Shown here one piece after another: positions 49,701 to 62,700 of a DNA stretch of 64,000 nucleotides (its first letter is position 1; each line of letters starts with the position of its first letter). A program made the position numbers and the translations under genes. The stretch lies in NCBI RefSeq assembly GCF_020382885.2, contig NC_058506.1:8472318-8536317 (forward strand), written 5' to 3'. Source of the stretch: Scatophagus argus (Eukaryota; Chordata; Actinopteri; Scatophagidae). The notes under the pieces were generated by a model. That model was not told the DNA's origin and made no database searches. It saw nothing but the letters and a program-made list of their open reading frames with translations.

Positions 49701-50161
49701 AACAACATAATAATACAACACTTACTTGCGCAGAAACAAGAGAATTTCTAAGCTATGAAAATCCCTATGAATAAAAGAAAAGGACTTAATGATTAATTAT
49801 GAAAGCATAAACTGTACTTCAGAAGCTTGGGAAATGCAGAATCTTTTATGCAAAATAAGTTAGATACAGAAATGCTCCGAATGCACTGACCTGTCTGTTG
49901 TTTTGGGGACAGGTGCGGATAAGGAGGATGGTTAGAGCAGTTAAAGCTTTTGTAAAGAAAATCAGAAACCTGTGAGTAACCTCTTTATATAACGTTCTTT
50001 TATGTGTTGTTACTATCCACAAGATATGAACATTTTTTTTACATTGCTTCATGTTTTCTTGCAGGTGCCTCAGTGTTTATGACTCAGCGAGACCCTCTCC
50101 TGCACCCGAATCTGCACCAAAACCTGCATCTGCCCTCAGACAGAAGGCCAAGTCCAAGTAA
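46776..50161 (+). CDS. rtn2: Short reticulon, RTN2-like, seven exons
   Basis: Membrane-shaping protein of tubular ER. Exons: 46776-46788, 48319-48526, 48751-48889, 49304-49373, 49632-49678, 49913-49971, 50065-50161. They total 633 nt (210 aa; human RTN2-C is 205). The 13-nt first exon encodes MATK plus one base and joins to give MATKLVDLVYWRN, matching the short mammalian form MGSKVADLLYW. The reticulon homology domain has two long hydrophobic hairpins (about 17-57 and 121-155), separated by the hydrophilic loop HPFQSYLD...DSIIDSFK. The protein ends KAKSK, fitting the KxKxx ER-retrieval pattern. The C-terminal part after the second hairpin is unusually basic and proline-rich. Identity as rtn2 rather than another reticulon is supported by ppm1n next door. 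AATAAA is at 51702-51707 and 52835-52840. Confidence 0.88.
46789..48318 (+). other. rtn2: rtn2-like intron 1
   Basis: Intron between the 13-nt start exon and the first hairpin exon. AT-rich, with short AT repeats near 47080-47175. No alternative first exon was identified. Confidence 0.55.
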
Positions 50162-53100
50162 CTTGTTGGTCAAACGTTGAAAGCACCCAGAATTTGGGAT
50201 TTGGAAAATGTTTGAATTGTACATCTTCTGTGGGGGCCGGCGGAAGGGCAGCTCATTTCCATTTCTCCACCACGATGCTTGTTTATGGGAGCAGGATTTA
50301 ATCGATACTGACAGCTGAGACAAAGCTGCCATTCACTCAGGAAAGGGAGCGGAAGGGCACGAGGAGAAGAATTTTATTTACTGAGATGCTCCTGTGGGCA
50401 GCGTTTAATATAACAAGTTCACATGGTCATCTACTCTGAGCAGGGACAGCATAGGATATCACTGTTGTTTTTTTTTCTTTGACAGCAAGTCTATTTTTAC
50501 ACAACTGGTGAGCACTGCAGAATTATTCATGACGAAGCAGTGAAGCATTGTTTCTGTTTTCATTATTTAGCATAATTCATTATTAGCTGGATAGAATTAA
50601 AGTGACATGAACATCACCAGCCATTACTTAACATTAATGGTTCTGCGCTTGCTACATTACTGAAGTACATAACAATGAGCAAAAGCTTTCTAAACAACAA
50701 CTCCTTACAGCTCGGATGAGACTCACATGAAAAGTAATGAGAGCATTTTGCCCTGCTCCTCATGCTACTTGCATTTAATCAGGTACAATGAGTGACTTCT
50801 TGCTGCTCTTGGGGCAGTTTAGTAAAGGTACAGAACAACTCACAACTTACTAACAAATGAGAGCAATCTCAGTTGTCCTGCAGTGAACTCCAACTAAGTT
50901 TTGATTAATAGCACCAATAGACACAGCTTTGACTTTATGAGGGTTTTTTTTTTTTTAATAATCTATAATATGGCTATGGTACACATCCAGCAGACACGGC
51001 GCAACATCACCATTAATTTGGTGTTTGTGTTTGTTCATGCACCTCATTAACATCAGCCCCTTATCTGCTTGTTCAGAATCAGTTGGTGTGGGTTCACCGC
51101 TAACCACATCCACTTTCACACAGGCACTTATTTGATCATGGTTATGAAAATTCTGATTATAGCTTCTTTCAGCTGGAGCCAGAGGTGTTTGTCTATTCTT
51201 AAGTTGCTCTCACAAACACTCTTGGAGTAATGGATAAATGCAACTGGGTTATTCTTATGTGTGCCTGCTTTTGCTCTCACCCTTGGTTTGTGTCTAATGT
51301 AAAGATAACCAAATACTGCTTTTTTATGAGTACACACCACCTCCACCCTGTTACAGCTACATAACTGTGTGAACCAGCTGCACCATAGTCTGTCTTCAGA
51401 TGACATTTCAGTAGATAAAACAGTAATCTACAGATTTTATACCATTTGTAAAATATTTAGTATCGTTATTAACCTTTTAAACACAAAAAGCCAGTAACTT
51501 TAAAAAAATACCTGACATAGAAAAATTGATCAAGGGATTCCACTTGTGAGGGCATGTCTCACTTCCAAAAAACAAACCAACAAATGAAGCAGAATCACCA
51601 GATGCTACTGACAGCCTGTGAGGAGAAAAGTGCTCAAGGGGCAGTTTGACAAGGAGGTGAAGGTCACTGGCTAATGCAAAAAAATATCCCTTTATGAAGC
51701 CAATAAAGCTTATAAAGTTAAACTATTCAACCTGCAGCGCAGTTTCAGCAACACCCTGGATGTAGAATTATGAAGAGTTTTTTTTTTTCATTGTTAAAAT
51801 ATTGGTACTTTGAACCAACAGTACTGCAAAATACTTGGTGCTGCAGAGCTTCAATGGGCTTAAACGACTCTTTGCCTTTAACGACCTGGACAGTTCAGTC
51901 GTCACCTGACATGGGTAGTAGCACTTGTTAACTTGTGGAATATTACGATTCAAACTTGGCCTGTCTTGGCCCCATACTCTCGGTGATAAATCATCACTCA
52001 TACAAACTGTGGCATCGGCTGAAAGACCAACAGAAATAGATTAGAGTCGGATGTGTGCCAACACTGACTGGTTAACAATATTTCAGTGCTATAGCAGACA
52101 TAATGATAAAAGTTTCAGCTCTGGATGTGCTGTTCCTTCAGTCTGACATTTGTATGGATTTAGATGGCAAACCTGAGCCAATAAACTGCAAACAGTTGTT
52201 TCAGTGCACCTGTTTAGCTGGTTAGCTACTGTTAGCATGTCATATTAATGTTGGTGACCCTGTGGTGCTCTCTAGTGGTTGCTGTTTCAGAACTTAAAAC
52301 AAAGCTACACTCATACTAATATGTCTTAATGAAGTTATTTACTATAATTTCACATTATGATCCCAAATGCCTGTAATGTAAATGTAAAAACAAATTCAAG
52401 GCTGTGAGCAACACAGAAACATGAAATTCAGTTCACCTCAACTGTAGTGGCACAATCTCAAAATGTGGACACATAAAACCAAAACTGATACTACTAGAAC
52501 TAAGTATGAGAAATATTGTATTTTTGTAATTTGGGTGAACTGACCCTTTGAAGATGCACCCATGCAACATATTGCCATAGTAACAACTGACATCACTTAA
52601 TATTTGTATCAGTACAAAATGATTTTTTTTTTGATGTGGAATTGGCATCTTTGTGATCTTTTTTTCTAGGTGTGTGTCACTTAATACAACTGATAAAATG
52701 TGCAACAAGATAAACGTGATCCTGCAGTTTTTTTGCTAATGGTTGTCACTTTTATCTTATGTTTTACACTGACTTATTTCTATAGGTATTTATAATTTTT
52801 TTAATTGTTATTTCTTATTGTTGTGTTGCTCCCCAATAAAATATTATTGACTAATGAATAATTGAATAATGAAGATGAGTTTTGCTTGGAACTCTGTACC
52901 CCCAAAATAAATCAAACATTTTGTCATCTCCACTTTAGCTAAATTAACAATGACGCTGAAGTCCCTTTTCGCAGCAGACGCTTTGACTTTTCATGGTGCA
53001 AAAAGCACACAACATTAACAACAGCTCTGGTTATGTGTACTTCCTATATATTCAGTGAAGGTAATACACTCACCAACAGCCGCTGCACTGACATCTTTGA

Positions 53101-54553
53101 CCACTAGGTGTTGCTCTTAGGAAGTGTCAACTGTGCCCCTTCATGGGAGGATGGAGAAATCCAGACCGCTGACTGATCTAAAGAAATAAATGAATCCTGA
53201 CAAACATTTTAACCATCAGTGTGGCGTCAATACAATATGGACTCCAGCTCCTCAACCACTACATCATCAACACAAAATGTTCCTGGTCATAAAAGCAGCT
53301 TTTCTCTGACAGTCAGGGTGGATACAATGTGACTGTGACCTTGAGATGAATTTGCCTCAGACACTTCAAATTCAAACTCTCGCTCAAGTCTTCAAGGACC
53401 TCCTCACTTGTTTCCACATGCAGTGACTCATGACTTCTATCTTTTAGACTGTTTACTTTAAGGAGGTGATCGAACACCTTTACATACTGTGAGCTGTCTG
53501 CTTTTTACAGTGACAACTGATTACACTATTTTGAATCTAATGCCACTACAGCAGCATGTCACACGTTACAACAACATGCATTTTAATACATCAATCAAAC
53601 AGGACATGAGCATCTAATATAGAAATGTAAACACTACAGCATTCTATATGTCAGTATGGCACTTCAGTTAGCTCTCCAGATGATCACAATAAAAGACAGA
53701 CAGGGCATATTTTACACTGGGAGGAAGCATGCGATCCACTTCAACTTCAGCAAGCAGTGAATATGTTGCAGCGCTGACTCTCTCCATAGTTCCCCTGAGT
53801 ATATAGATGTATATGTGCATTTCTCTACAGTGTACACATATATAAAAAGTACCAGTATCAGTAATGTCTCGGATTTCTGTTTCCCTGATTAGTTACAGGT
53901 TATGACTATGCAATTACACTGACACATTAGGCTACATTTACACATAAACAAATCTACAGTTTCTGCTGCCAAAAAGCATTGTGTCATAAAATTAAAACAG
54001 CAAATCACCGAGCTGGGACAGAAATACCTTAATTATTCCCTTCAAGGTCTGTGTTGCAGTTAGTACATTTGGTCTCAGTGGACCCATGCGGTTCGGATCT
54101 GATGTGGTTTGGTCTAGTCTCAGGTGTATGCTTTGTAGTATACTTTCTGATGGGGGGGGGTATGGTTTGGATTTTGGTGAATAGTTACTGCACAACCCTC
54201 AGCTATGCACAACCTGATTAAGAAGCAGATAATATGAGTTTTGTGTTATTTAATGTGAGTTTTGTGTGAGTTCTAAAGCATCATCTAGGTTTCCTAGGTG
54301 ATATGAAAAGCTAAATACTGATAAATACAGGATACTCGTAAAACAGAAACAGAAAAGAAAAAAAGAAGTAAAGGAACAGTTCAACATTTCATATACCGTT
54401 CTCATGTCTGTACAGTAAATATGAAGGTAGAACCAGCAGGCAGTTAGCTTAGCTTAGCATGAAGACTGGAGGCAGCATGAAACAGCTAGCTTGGTTCTGT
54501 CACTCAGAGTGAATGACTGGCAGGTGCTTGGTGAACTGTGTTCAGGATGTCTG
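50162..54553. other. Convergent 3' region of rtn2-like (+) and the nectin gene (-)
   Basis: Probably the 3' UTRs of both genes. Plus-strand AATAAA signals occur at 51702-51707 and 52835-52840. For the nectin side only a minus-strand ATTAAA near 53582-53587 is seen. A G8-9 run lies near 54151. No coding exon or RNA gene is recognisable. Confidence 0.5.
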
Positions 54554-57285
54554 TCACACGTAGTGTTCCCGGTGGTTGATGTACACCCGGTCTGTCCCAC
54601 TCTGATGAGACACCCACTCCAGGCGGGACGGCTGTTGGGTAGCGCTTTGTGTCTCCTGTGGTCCTGGTCTTGATGTGGAGGTTTGCTGCCCGTCAGTCAG
54701 CTCGTACCTGTGCTCAGCCCTGCGAGTCTGCATAGTCAGAAATCAAAAAAGATAGTGAGATAGTGTTTCATGGCACAAAATAGTTTCACCTTTTCTAGTG
54801 ATTTCTCATGAGTGTCAGAAAGTCATGCAGAATGTGAGAGGAGATTTTTTTTTTCCCCATTAGGCCTCATTCTGCTTGAAACTAAAAAAGTGCATAATTA
54901 CTAAAGCTTGAGTTGAGCAAAGAGCACAAATTAAAATTTAAACTTTCCTACATATGAAATGAGTGCAGCCATTAGGCTTCCTACTTACTAAACACAGATA
55001 TTAGCACAGACATGGGTCAGTATCAAGGTTGATATTACTTCCAGATTTGACTCAGTGCTCATCATTAGCCAACCGAATGTTTTGGTGGTAAGTATGTGAG
55101 GATTCAGATACACCTAAATAGACTGATATGATATTAAAGTGGATATGAAAAGAGTGTGGGATTTACCTGACAGAGCCAGGCCACTTGTGATGCGTGGACA
55201 CCCAGAGGAACAGCCGGTGCTCTCCGGCAGTAGGGAGGGGGAGGCTTGTGTGTCGGAGGAAGGTCAATCCTTCAGAGAAAAACACATCACAGTGAAGAAG
55301 AATTTCAGCTTTTAGCTGTGTAATTAGAAAGAAGCGGTATAACACAATTACCTGCAGTTTAGTCATAGTTTCTGCTGAGTGCAAATTCGATTGTTGGATA
55401 AGATTTAGAGGGGAACTGCTTAAAGGAACACCTTTTGAGTCAAGTGCTGCTTTCACTGGGAAAATAACCCTGATGGTGTCATAATGACCTCGTCTGGCTT
55501 GGGATTGTAGATTATAAATTTATAATAGAAAACCTGTGAAATAAACTGGAGGTTACAAGTTTCTTCCTTCTCTTGCAGTTCCACCATCTTTATGGAAGTA
55601 CAATACTACAACACTAGAGTATCCCTTTGAGCAGCAGTAGCCAGTGATGCTTAAAACCACAGGGTTAAGGATATTTGACAAAATGGGTATAAGAGTGATG
55701 GATTTTCATACATAATAGTGAATCTTAAGAATTTTTGACAACAGCTCTGAAATCCGTCACTTTGCACGCTCTCCTAAACTACAACAGGATGCTTGAGTCA
55801 GAGACATTTTCTCATTTGCTGAAATCCCCCTACACTACCACACTTAAACTTAGAAACTGACCTTGGCCATTCATAAAATAATGTTAAGACAGGCATTGAT
55901 TTTCTAACACTGTAAATCGCCAGATGCAGTTCTTCTCTTACGTACCTGGGATGAGAAGTGGTAAGAGATTACAGTTAGTGCTCCCGTGACACGCTGTCCT
56001 ACACTCACGTCCCAGTGTGATGAAGGACAGGGACGAGGCCTGTGTCCACCCGCGCCCTCACCCCCTGTCATCCCAGTGGGACTACCAGCCACGGTCACAC
56101 TTAAGATGCTGCGTTTGTCGTGGTATTGACCACAGCTAGCTTCACTGTGCTGTAGTGCCAGTGCAGTGATGCTCGGGCCACACGCATGCACAGATTTTCC
56201 CCTCAGTGCGAAAGTTGAGTTGAGTGAGTGAGCGCTTTAATTCAGAGAGGGAAAATCATAGCTGAGAAAAAGTAACCCATAATCCTTCAGATGGAACAAT
56301 AATAATCCATGTATGAACATTGTTTGAATATTAGCCCCCCTCTGCTTTGTGCTCCCAATTATAGGCTGCAGAATGTTTCAGATGCTTTTTCATACATGAT
56401 TGACTCATTTGCAATTTGCAAAGGAGGATTTAGCACCCAGAGGAAAATGCTATAGAAACAGCATTTATTCAGCCGTTAGCTCCCTTTCTTGACACGTGCT
56501 TGATGGATGCAACTGTGTTTCCCTGGAGTGAGCATGTTCACTGACACACTAAAGGATATGGATGAGGGGATCAGCCTGCAGATATGGTGCACACATTCAT
56601 GACAATGATTTGCATGTAAAGGGTGGTGGGTTGATCAGCAGTATTGGACACCTTTGTTGGGACTTGCAGAAACGGAGTTAATCAAAACAATCCCATAAGG
56701 TTTCATCCATGTGCACTAGAACAAAAGATCCTGTTCAGTGCTGTAATTTACCATCTGTTACACACACACACACACACACACACAAAGCATTTACTGTCAG
56801 TCACAGGGCTCTGGCAGGGTGTGACCCAGCTCCTGCTGCATATAATTTAACTTCAAAGTTATTCTTCTTTGCTGTAACATTAACATGAGCCGGTGCGCTA
56901 TAGGAGCAGACTGAACAAAATAGGACAAGGGCTTGCTGCCAAGACAGCAATTATCTGCCACCCCTCAACCTTGTCTTGCAGCCTCCATGCTTCAGGTCGT
57001 GTACTGCTGCAGCACTCTCAGCAGGAGTGAGCAGCAACTCACTGAACCCACCGATGGGCTTCAGTCAACCTCACAAGGTATCGTGTCATTAATTAACCAG
57101 CCGAGTATGTTCTGCAGCATGAATTATTTGTCAGACTTACACTTTGTCAGTGAAAGTTGGTGGCGGGGCTTTGCGAGCCGTGAGGATCACGATGATGAAG
57201 ACAGCGATGAGGAAGAGGGCGAGGACTGCGCCCATCACAGCCCCAGCCACAGCGATGGAGTTTGACCTCTCTGCTTGAGACTGCT
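54554..57285 (-). CDS. Nectin-family cell-adhesion receptor, last three exons (partial)
   Basis: Immunoglobulin-superfamily adhesion receptor of adherens junctions. Only the 3' end is in the window, on exons 57141-57285, 55167-55269 and 54554-54727. The first gives the transmembrane helix (GAVMGAVLALFLIAVFIIVIL) and LTARKAPPPTFTDKV. The second gives IDLPPTHKPPPPY and a Pro-rich stretch. The third gives RYELTDGQQ and the terminal RVYINHREHYV. The last four residues, EHYV, fit the nectin E/A-x-Y-V motif that binds the afadin PDZ domain. Phases agree across both introns. The Ig-domain exons must lie at higher coordinates, past a first intron of more than 6.7 kb. Synteny with 19q13 suggests a nectin-2/PVR relative, but the paralogue is not certain. 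Confidence 0.82.
55270..57140 (-). other. Nectin intron between transmembrane and first cytoplasmic exon
   Basis: Holds a (CA)n tract at 56760-56784. A strong minus-strand donor at 55946 follows an open stretch (about 55947-56191), but no reading frame through it joins the flanking exons. Otherwise nothing is recognisable. Confidence 0.5.
56760..56784. repeat. (CA)n microsatellite
   Basis: About 12 CA units, seen directly, within a nectin intron. Confidence 0.9.
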
Positions 57286-57484
57286 CTGAAACATAGTAGA
57301 TACACTTTCAGTATACCACAACCACGTAACATCAGCATGATTAAATGCAGGAGTCAATCGCCTGCTGTAAATGAGGTGAAGCTCATGTTATATCTCTATT
57401 AGAGGCGTTCCTTAAAAGCTGCGTTAACGCATGAAAATTGTGTTTACAGATACACAGCTGCAGCTCAGCCTGTGGCCCCTAAAG

Positions 57485-57610
57485 CAGGGGTCCCCAGACT
57501 TTCTCCAGTGGGGGGCCTGAAACTGAAACTTAAAGGTGGGCCAAAGGCCAACAGCAAGTACCTATTGCAATACGCATTGTATTATACAGTACTGTATTGT
57601 ATTGAAAGCA
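57485..57610 (+). mobile_element. hAT-like transposon end fragment
   Basis: Begins CAGGGGTCCCCAGACT, which matches the terminal inverted repeat style (CAGGGGTnnnCAAACT) of hAT/Charlie-type elements. G-rich sequence with GGGGCC-type words follows, as is usual inside such ends. The matching right end was not found, so this is a fragment with an approximate right limit. Confidence 0.5.
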
Positions 57611-59733
57611 TGCAAAATGGTACAAGAATCCCAAGTTACCTTAACTGAATGCCTTCCTGTGCACAATGTCACTCTGCACACTGTACTCTGATTATGAAAA
57701 ATGGTTAATGATTATGGTTCATAAATATTTTAAGTGCACTTTTATCTCACAAAAGAGCATAAACATTATTACCCTTTTAAAATTATTATTATTTTTGATA
57801 TTTTTTGCAAGAAACATCCAGGGGACCAAACTGAACTTTACGGCCCCAGAGGCAACGAGAGTGAACAGCAACATCAGGCCTGCAGATGACAGGGTGTATT
57901 GTATCAATGTCAGCCTCATCTACAAACAGGCAAAGAACAGCACAACACTGATGTTTTGTTATTTTTGTGGCTTTGGGAGGGTGTGTGTGTTTTTGTGGTT
58001 TCACATTTTAAACCTGCAAGACATAAGGGTTTTGTTAACTGGAGCACAGTATGTTCTGAAGAGAACAATCTGCTCCTCAAGGACTGTCGTGCTTGTGACT
58101 CTGGAGGGGGGAGTCAGGTTGGAAATTTCTTAGAAACAAAGGCAATAGAGGGATGCAGATGCTGAAAGAACAGTAACCATAAAACTGTCTGAATATCTGA
58201 ACAACAAACTTTTATTAACTATGACTTTAAACATAACTGATACCTAACCAGTGTCTGGAAATATTAACATTAAAGCCATGTTAAAAATCTGCACAAAGGT
58301 TAGTGTCCTACTTTTGGGTCAAATATTATTTAAAAACATATTAGATATAAAATGGAACTTGGTGTGACATGTTGTTACCAGTGGGCCTGTTTACCTGTGG
58401 AGCTTTCCAAACATGTCTTTTGGTGCCCCTCTTGAGTTAAAAGATTAAACATACTGTCTTTGTTTTCAATTGAGTATATTTCAGAATAAATCAGCAAGTT
58501 AACGTAAAATGTAAGTTAAGTTGTAAATGATTGCCTGTTAACCAGCTGAAGCAGTAGATCAATTTATCTCTCTTATGTCTCCAACTCCAGGAAGTCAACT
58601 CCAGGAAGGACACACAGCCCCTGCACCAGCCACAAACAGCAGTGTTTACACTCCGGTTTGGTCTTCAAACAAGTTTTTTTATTAATGAATGTCACTTTGT
58701 TTTTGCTGTAACTGCTATGTCTAATAGGGACAGGGTGTAATTTAACTTAGTTCAACTGAAAGTCCTGCATTTTGAAATTCTATTACTCATTTATTTTGCA
58801 TCTTCACCTCCTGTCATTCATCTATGTCTCTTTATTGTCCTCCCTCTTGTCTATTATCATGTCCTAAATTCTGTTGTAATGTCTGCTGAATTAGCTTTGT
58901 TTGACCATATGCTTGCACATGCTCCCATGTTGTCCACTGAGGGGATTAGGATTAATTGTGATTAAGATGCATTAAACTCACAGAACAACGAGCTTCGGGC
59001 CAATCAGCAGTAGTGTGTAAAACTGTGATTGCGGGATGCTGAAGTTGAAGTGGAGGACAAAAGGTGACAGGGGTAAAAAGAAGAAAAAATAAAGGAAAGT
59101 GTGTGATGGTCAATTCCAGTTGATTTAGTTCTTGAGGTGGGGGAAAAAAAATCAATAAAGTGCTGAGACGAGAATCCTAAATAACAGTTTAATTATGATG
59201 CAGACTTCTGAGCTCACCCCTGAAAGCCACTTCTTCCTGGCCTCCCTCCCCCTCTCCCATCTTCTGCCTTCATGCTGTCCTCTACCGGTTAATAACCATT
59301 CAATTATCTTTGATGGCGCTGAACTACGACAAGAGCCCCTCGAGTTGATCAAAACGCCTTTAAAAATGCAGTTCATCAAGCTGTCTGCTTTAATGCCTGC
59401 TGACAGACATTTTCACAGACATTCAGAATGTGACAGGGGATAAAAAAAAAAAAAAACTGCTTTAAAACCACAATCCATAGAGCACTGAGGTTTATTCACA
59501 CAGGAGAGTAACTTGTGTTGCTGATGGGTTTTATTAAATACAATTCAGGATTAGTTATGCATTCATGCATGCTCTGTTCTGAAGTTTTTCTCCATTCTAA
59601 ACATTTCACTGGTGCAAAAATCATCCATTCTGGAGGGGTTTGGATTAGTGGTGTTAGTGGTGGATCAAGTGTCCCCAAACTGGGATCTGGATTCAGTACA
59701 AGGCTGTTTCTGTCTCTCTTACTTCAGCACTTT

Positions 59734-59734
59734 A

Positions 59735-59774
<40 letters not shown>
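59734..59774. repeat. Compound (TC)n(CA)n microsatellite
   Basis: About nine TC units run directly into about eleven CA units. Seen directly. Confidence 0.9.
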
Positions 59775-62700
59775 CATCGCTGTGAAGCCAGGAAACATGC
59801 AGCGTGATGCTTGGTGAGGCTCAATGTAGCAGACAGACTCATCATGAATTAAACACAGTCCACCTTGGTGGCAACAGGAGAGACCCCCCCCCCCTCCTAA
59901 AACCTCAACAGCAGGGTCAAGGGTCGTGCCATTGCCCAGACAACAGACCCCACAGGGAGCAGATGCTGGTGTAATAGCAGAGGGGGGATGAAGGTTAGAG
60001 CGGTCAGTGGTCTGTCATTTTTCTCTCAGAAATCTACTTCAGTATTTTCAGCTCAACGATGGTGACAATTTGATCCCCCCTTTACTGTGGAGTAAATATC
60101 AAAGGCTCTCTCTTGCAGAGCGCTGCATCCCTCTACACTGTCTGAGATGTTTGCTCACTCCTTTGTGTGTTGTGAAAAGTATCCTTGGAAACTTTTGTCT
60201 TTCAGGAGAAAAACAAACCCACTGATCATCTAGATGAGTGCTTTGCACAAATTCAAGCAGTGCTGCCTGACATCATTACTACTTCTGAGCTGCCTCACTT
60301 TTGTAAGCTCCACAGTGTATTTCCAGACTGAGCATGTCCTGTTTCAAGGTCAGAAAGACTGTGACCATGATCAGATCTAGAGAAAGGTCAGTTCAAATAG
60401 TGACTTTTAGAGGAAGTAAGTCTTGAGGACCTGGGGTCCAGACTAAATGGTGTCAAGGTCACATCAGCGTGATGTGTCCTTATGGCCAGAGGAGCTCTCT
60501 ATGGTGCAGCGGGGCATAATGGGCCATTTTCAATTCCAGCAGCTAATTCTCTCTTTCAGTACAGTTTAACTCCCAGCAGCCCCCCTGCATGCCTGTCTGC
60601 CTCTGCTTTCTGTGGCCAGGTAGGGCTTGTAGGAAGACAGTCTCCATCAGTGGCTCCAGATGAGCTTGTTGCCATGGGGACAGTCAATGGGCAAGAGAGT
60701 GGGGACTTTGGGCTAGACATAAACACTCAGCATTTAATTTTACCAGCTGGTAGACAGTGGGAGAAAGACATGAGGTGGGGGGGGGAATTCACAAAGGAGA
60801 CAAGCTGCAGGGGAGAGTGAGGGCCTTTCTGTCCTGAAAACAAAGCAAACTACGACGAGTGAAAAGGGCACAGAGCGCAGAGGAAGTGCTGTTGGATCTC
60901 CTGACTAAAGAAATACCAGTGGAGAGCAGCAGCTCACTATTAAAGCATTCTTGGATACTAAAGAGGAGTGAAGAAGCATGAATTACATCATGTGCGGCGT
61001 CCCACATGTGCGCACTGGATTGGGGTGGGGGTGGGGGAGGAGGGTTTGCAGCATTATGCGTTAGGGAGCCAGAGATGATGTCATTTATAGAAGCACAAAG
61101 AAGAGCAGAGACTGAGCAGTCTGCTTAATGGCAAGCTTAAAAATCTCCAGAGAAAATAACTCACAGGTGCTAAGGTGCTTTATTGAACTAAAGTATCTCA
61201 AAAAAATTGACAAAATAATGCTCCATTTTTGTCATGGACATAAATATTTTTTTCCCTTCCAGAAACTTATGTGTTCTCTAGTATATACAGAAACAAACAT
61301 GACCACAAGGTGCTTTTCATTGACAATGTGAGAGTGAAGCTCATTCTTCACTCCTTTGAACAACAGTGATTCTACAGAAACCAAAAGCGCTGACAGATAC
61401 CTGTGAAGTAGAGATCATTTAACTCATTTTTACACCAAAACTCATTCAAACTTTGCCTTTTGTGTGTGTTTTAATGCCTCTAGGTTTGCAAATATACTGT
61501 GTCATTTAACTGTTGTGGTGACAGGGGCAGAAAAATGAATATGGCACTATGGAGTCCTAATGCACAGTATGCAGTGAAAATCAATACAAACAGGCAACAG
61601 ATAAATCTCACAGAGCAACAAAACAGGTTCTTACATCCATAAGTAAACAATAATAAGAAAAAACTTCTTCTTCTAAGTATCTAAGGCACTAGCTGTATTT
61701 CTCAATCCAAAGTGAAAGACGTTTCTCAAGGTAAAGATATTGATGACTGGACTCTGTACAAAATGTTACAGTACAAAAGAACTTCATTAAGCCAGGTGCA
61801 GGGCTGAAAACTCACAAGTCAAGCAAAAATAGTATATTGATTAGTGGAATTTCCGTCTTAGTGCATAGAAGAAAACACAAGAAGGGGGTCAGGCTGCTAC
61901 TTCCTGTTATTCTCTACACTTAGGTGATAGTGACCAGAAAGGCAGGATAAGTAGGTGTCAGTGACACATCCTCAAAACCTTACTTTTCAGTGATCTAAAC
62001 GAGGTTTTGTGGTTCACAAATTGCCAACTGTATCATTCAGGATCCTTTTGGATTTATTATCCCAGGTCTTGAGATATCCGTCTCTCAGATTTCAACCTTT
62101 GGATAAAGATGGATTGAAGTTTCTTTCTGGAGCTCATGACATTGAGAAAAGCAATTTTACAGGAAGATATCTTTACAGAGCCTTTGTTCTGGCTGCTTTG
62201 GGTATAAAACTTTCAGCACTCAACTACATTCTAGCAAAGAAAACGTTTTCAGCAGGAGGTACTACAGCAGAAATCACTACATCACTTTTGGGAAGTGAGG
62301 CATTATGTTAATGTAATTTGAGTGAAATTTGTAGTTATTAGAAAGGGAAGCTTCTGTTTATGGAGAAAAGCTAGTTCTAGTGCACTGCAACAGCATTTGA
62401 AAGGACAGTGGAAACTACACGAATTACAGTCTAGGGGGTCATATTCTCTGCTGCAAGTAACAGTGACACATTATCAAATCTCACTATGAGAATCGCAGCC
62501 TATTCACGGCACGAAATTCACACCATGACCAATAATTAGTGAAGGTTTATAACAATATAACTAATTCCCATTCCGACAACTGTTTCTGTAATATTAACTT
62601 GGCCTAAAGCATCTTTTCTCTTCTATTCAGGCTACAAGACCCTGTATACAACAGTGATAGGTTAGTCATTTATATAAGCTTATAATCAGTTGTTAGTCAG

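Noticed and set aside
55904-56191. Possible extra nectin exon (minus strand) ending in a strong GTACGTAAG donor
   Set aside because: The open frame ends in phase 0, but the next exon (55269) needs phase 2. The frame with the right phase meets a stop about ten codons upstream, so it cannot be a constitutive coding exon.
62009-62311. 100-codon plus-strand open frame in the right-hand intron
   Set aside because: No recognisable domain, splice structure or neighbouring exons. It is of a length expected by chance in this much sequence.
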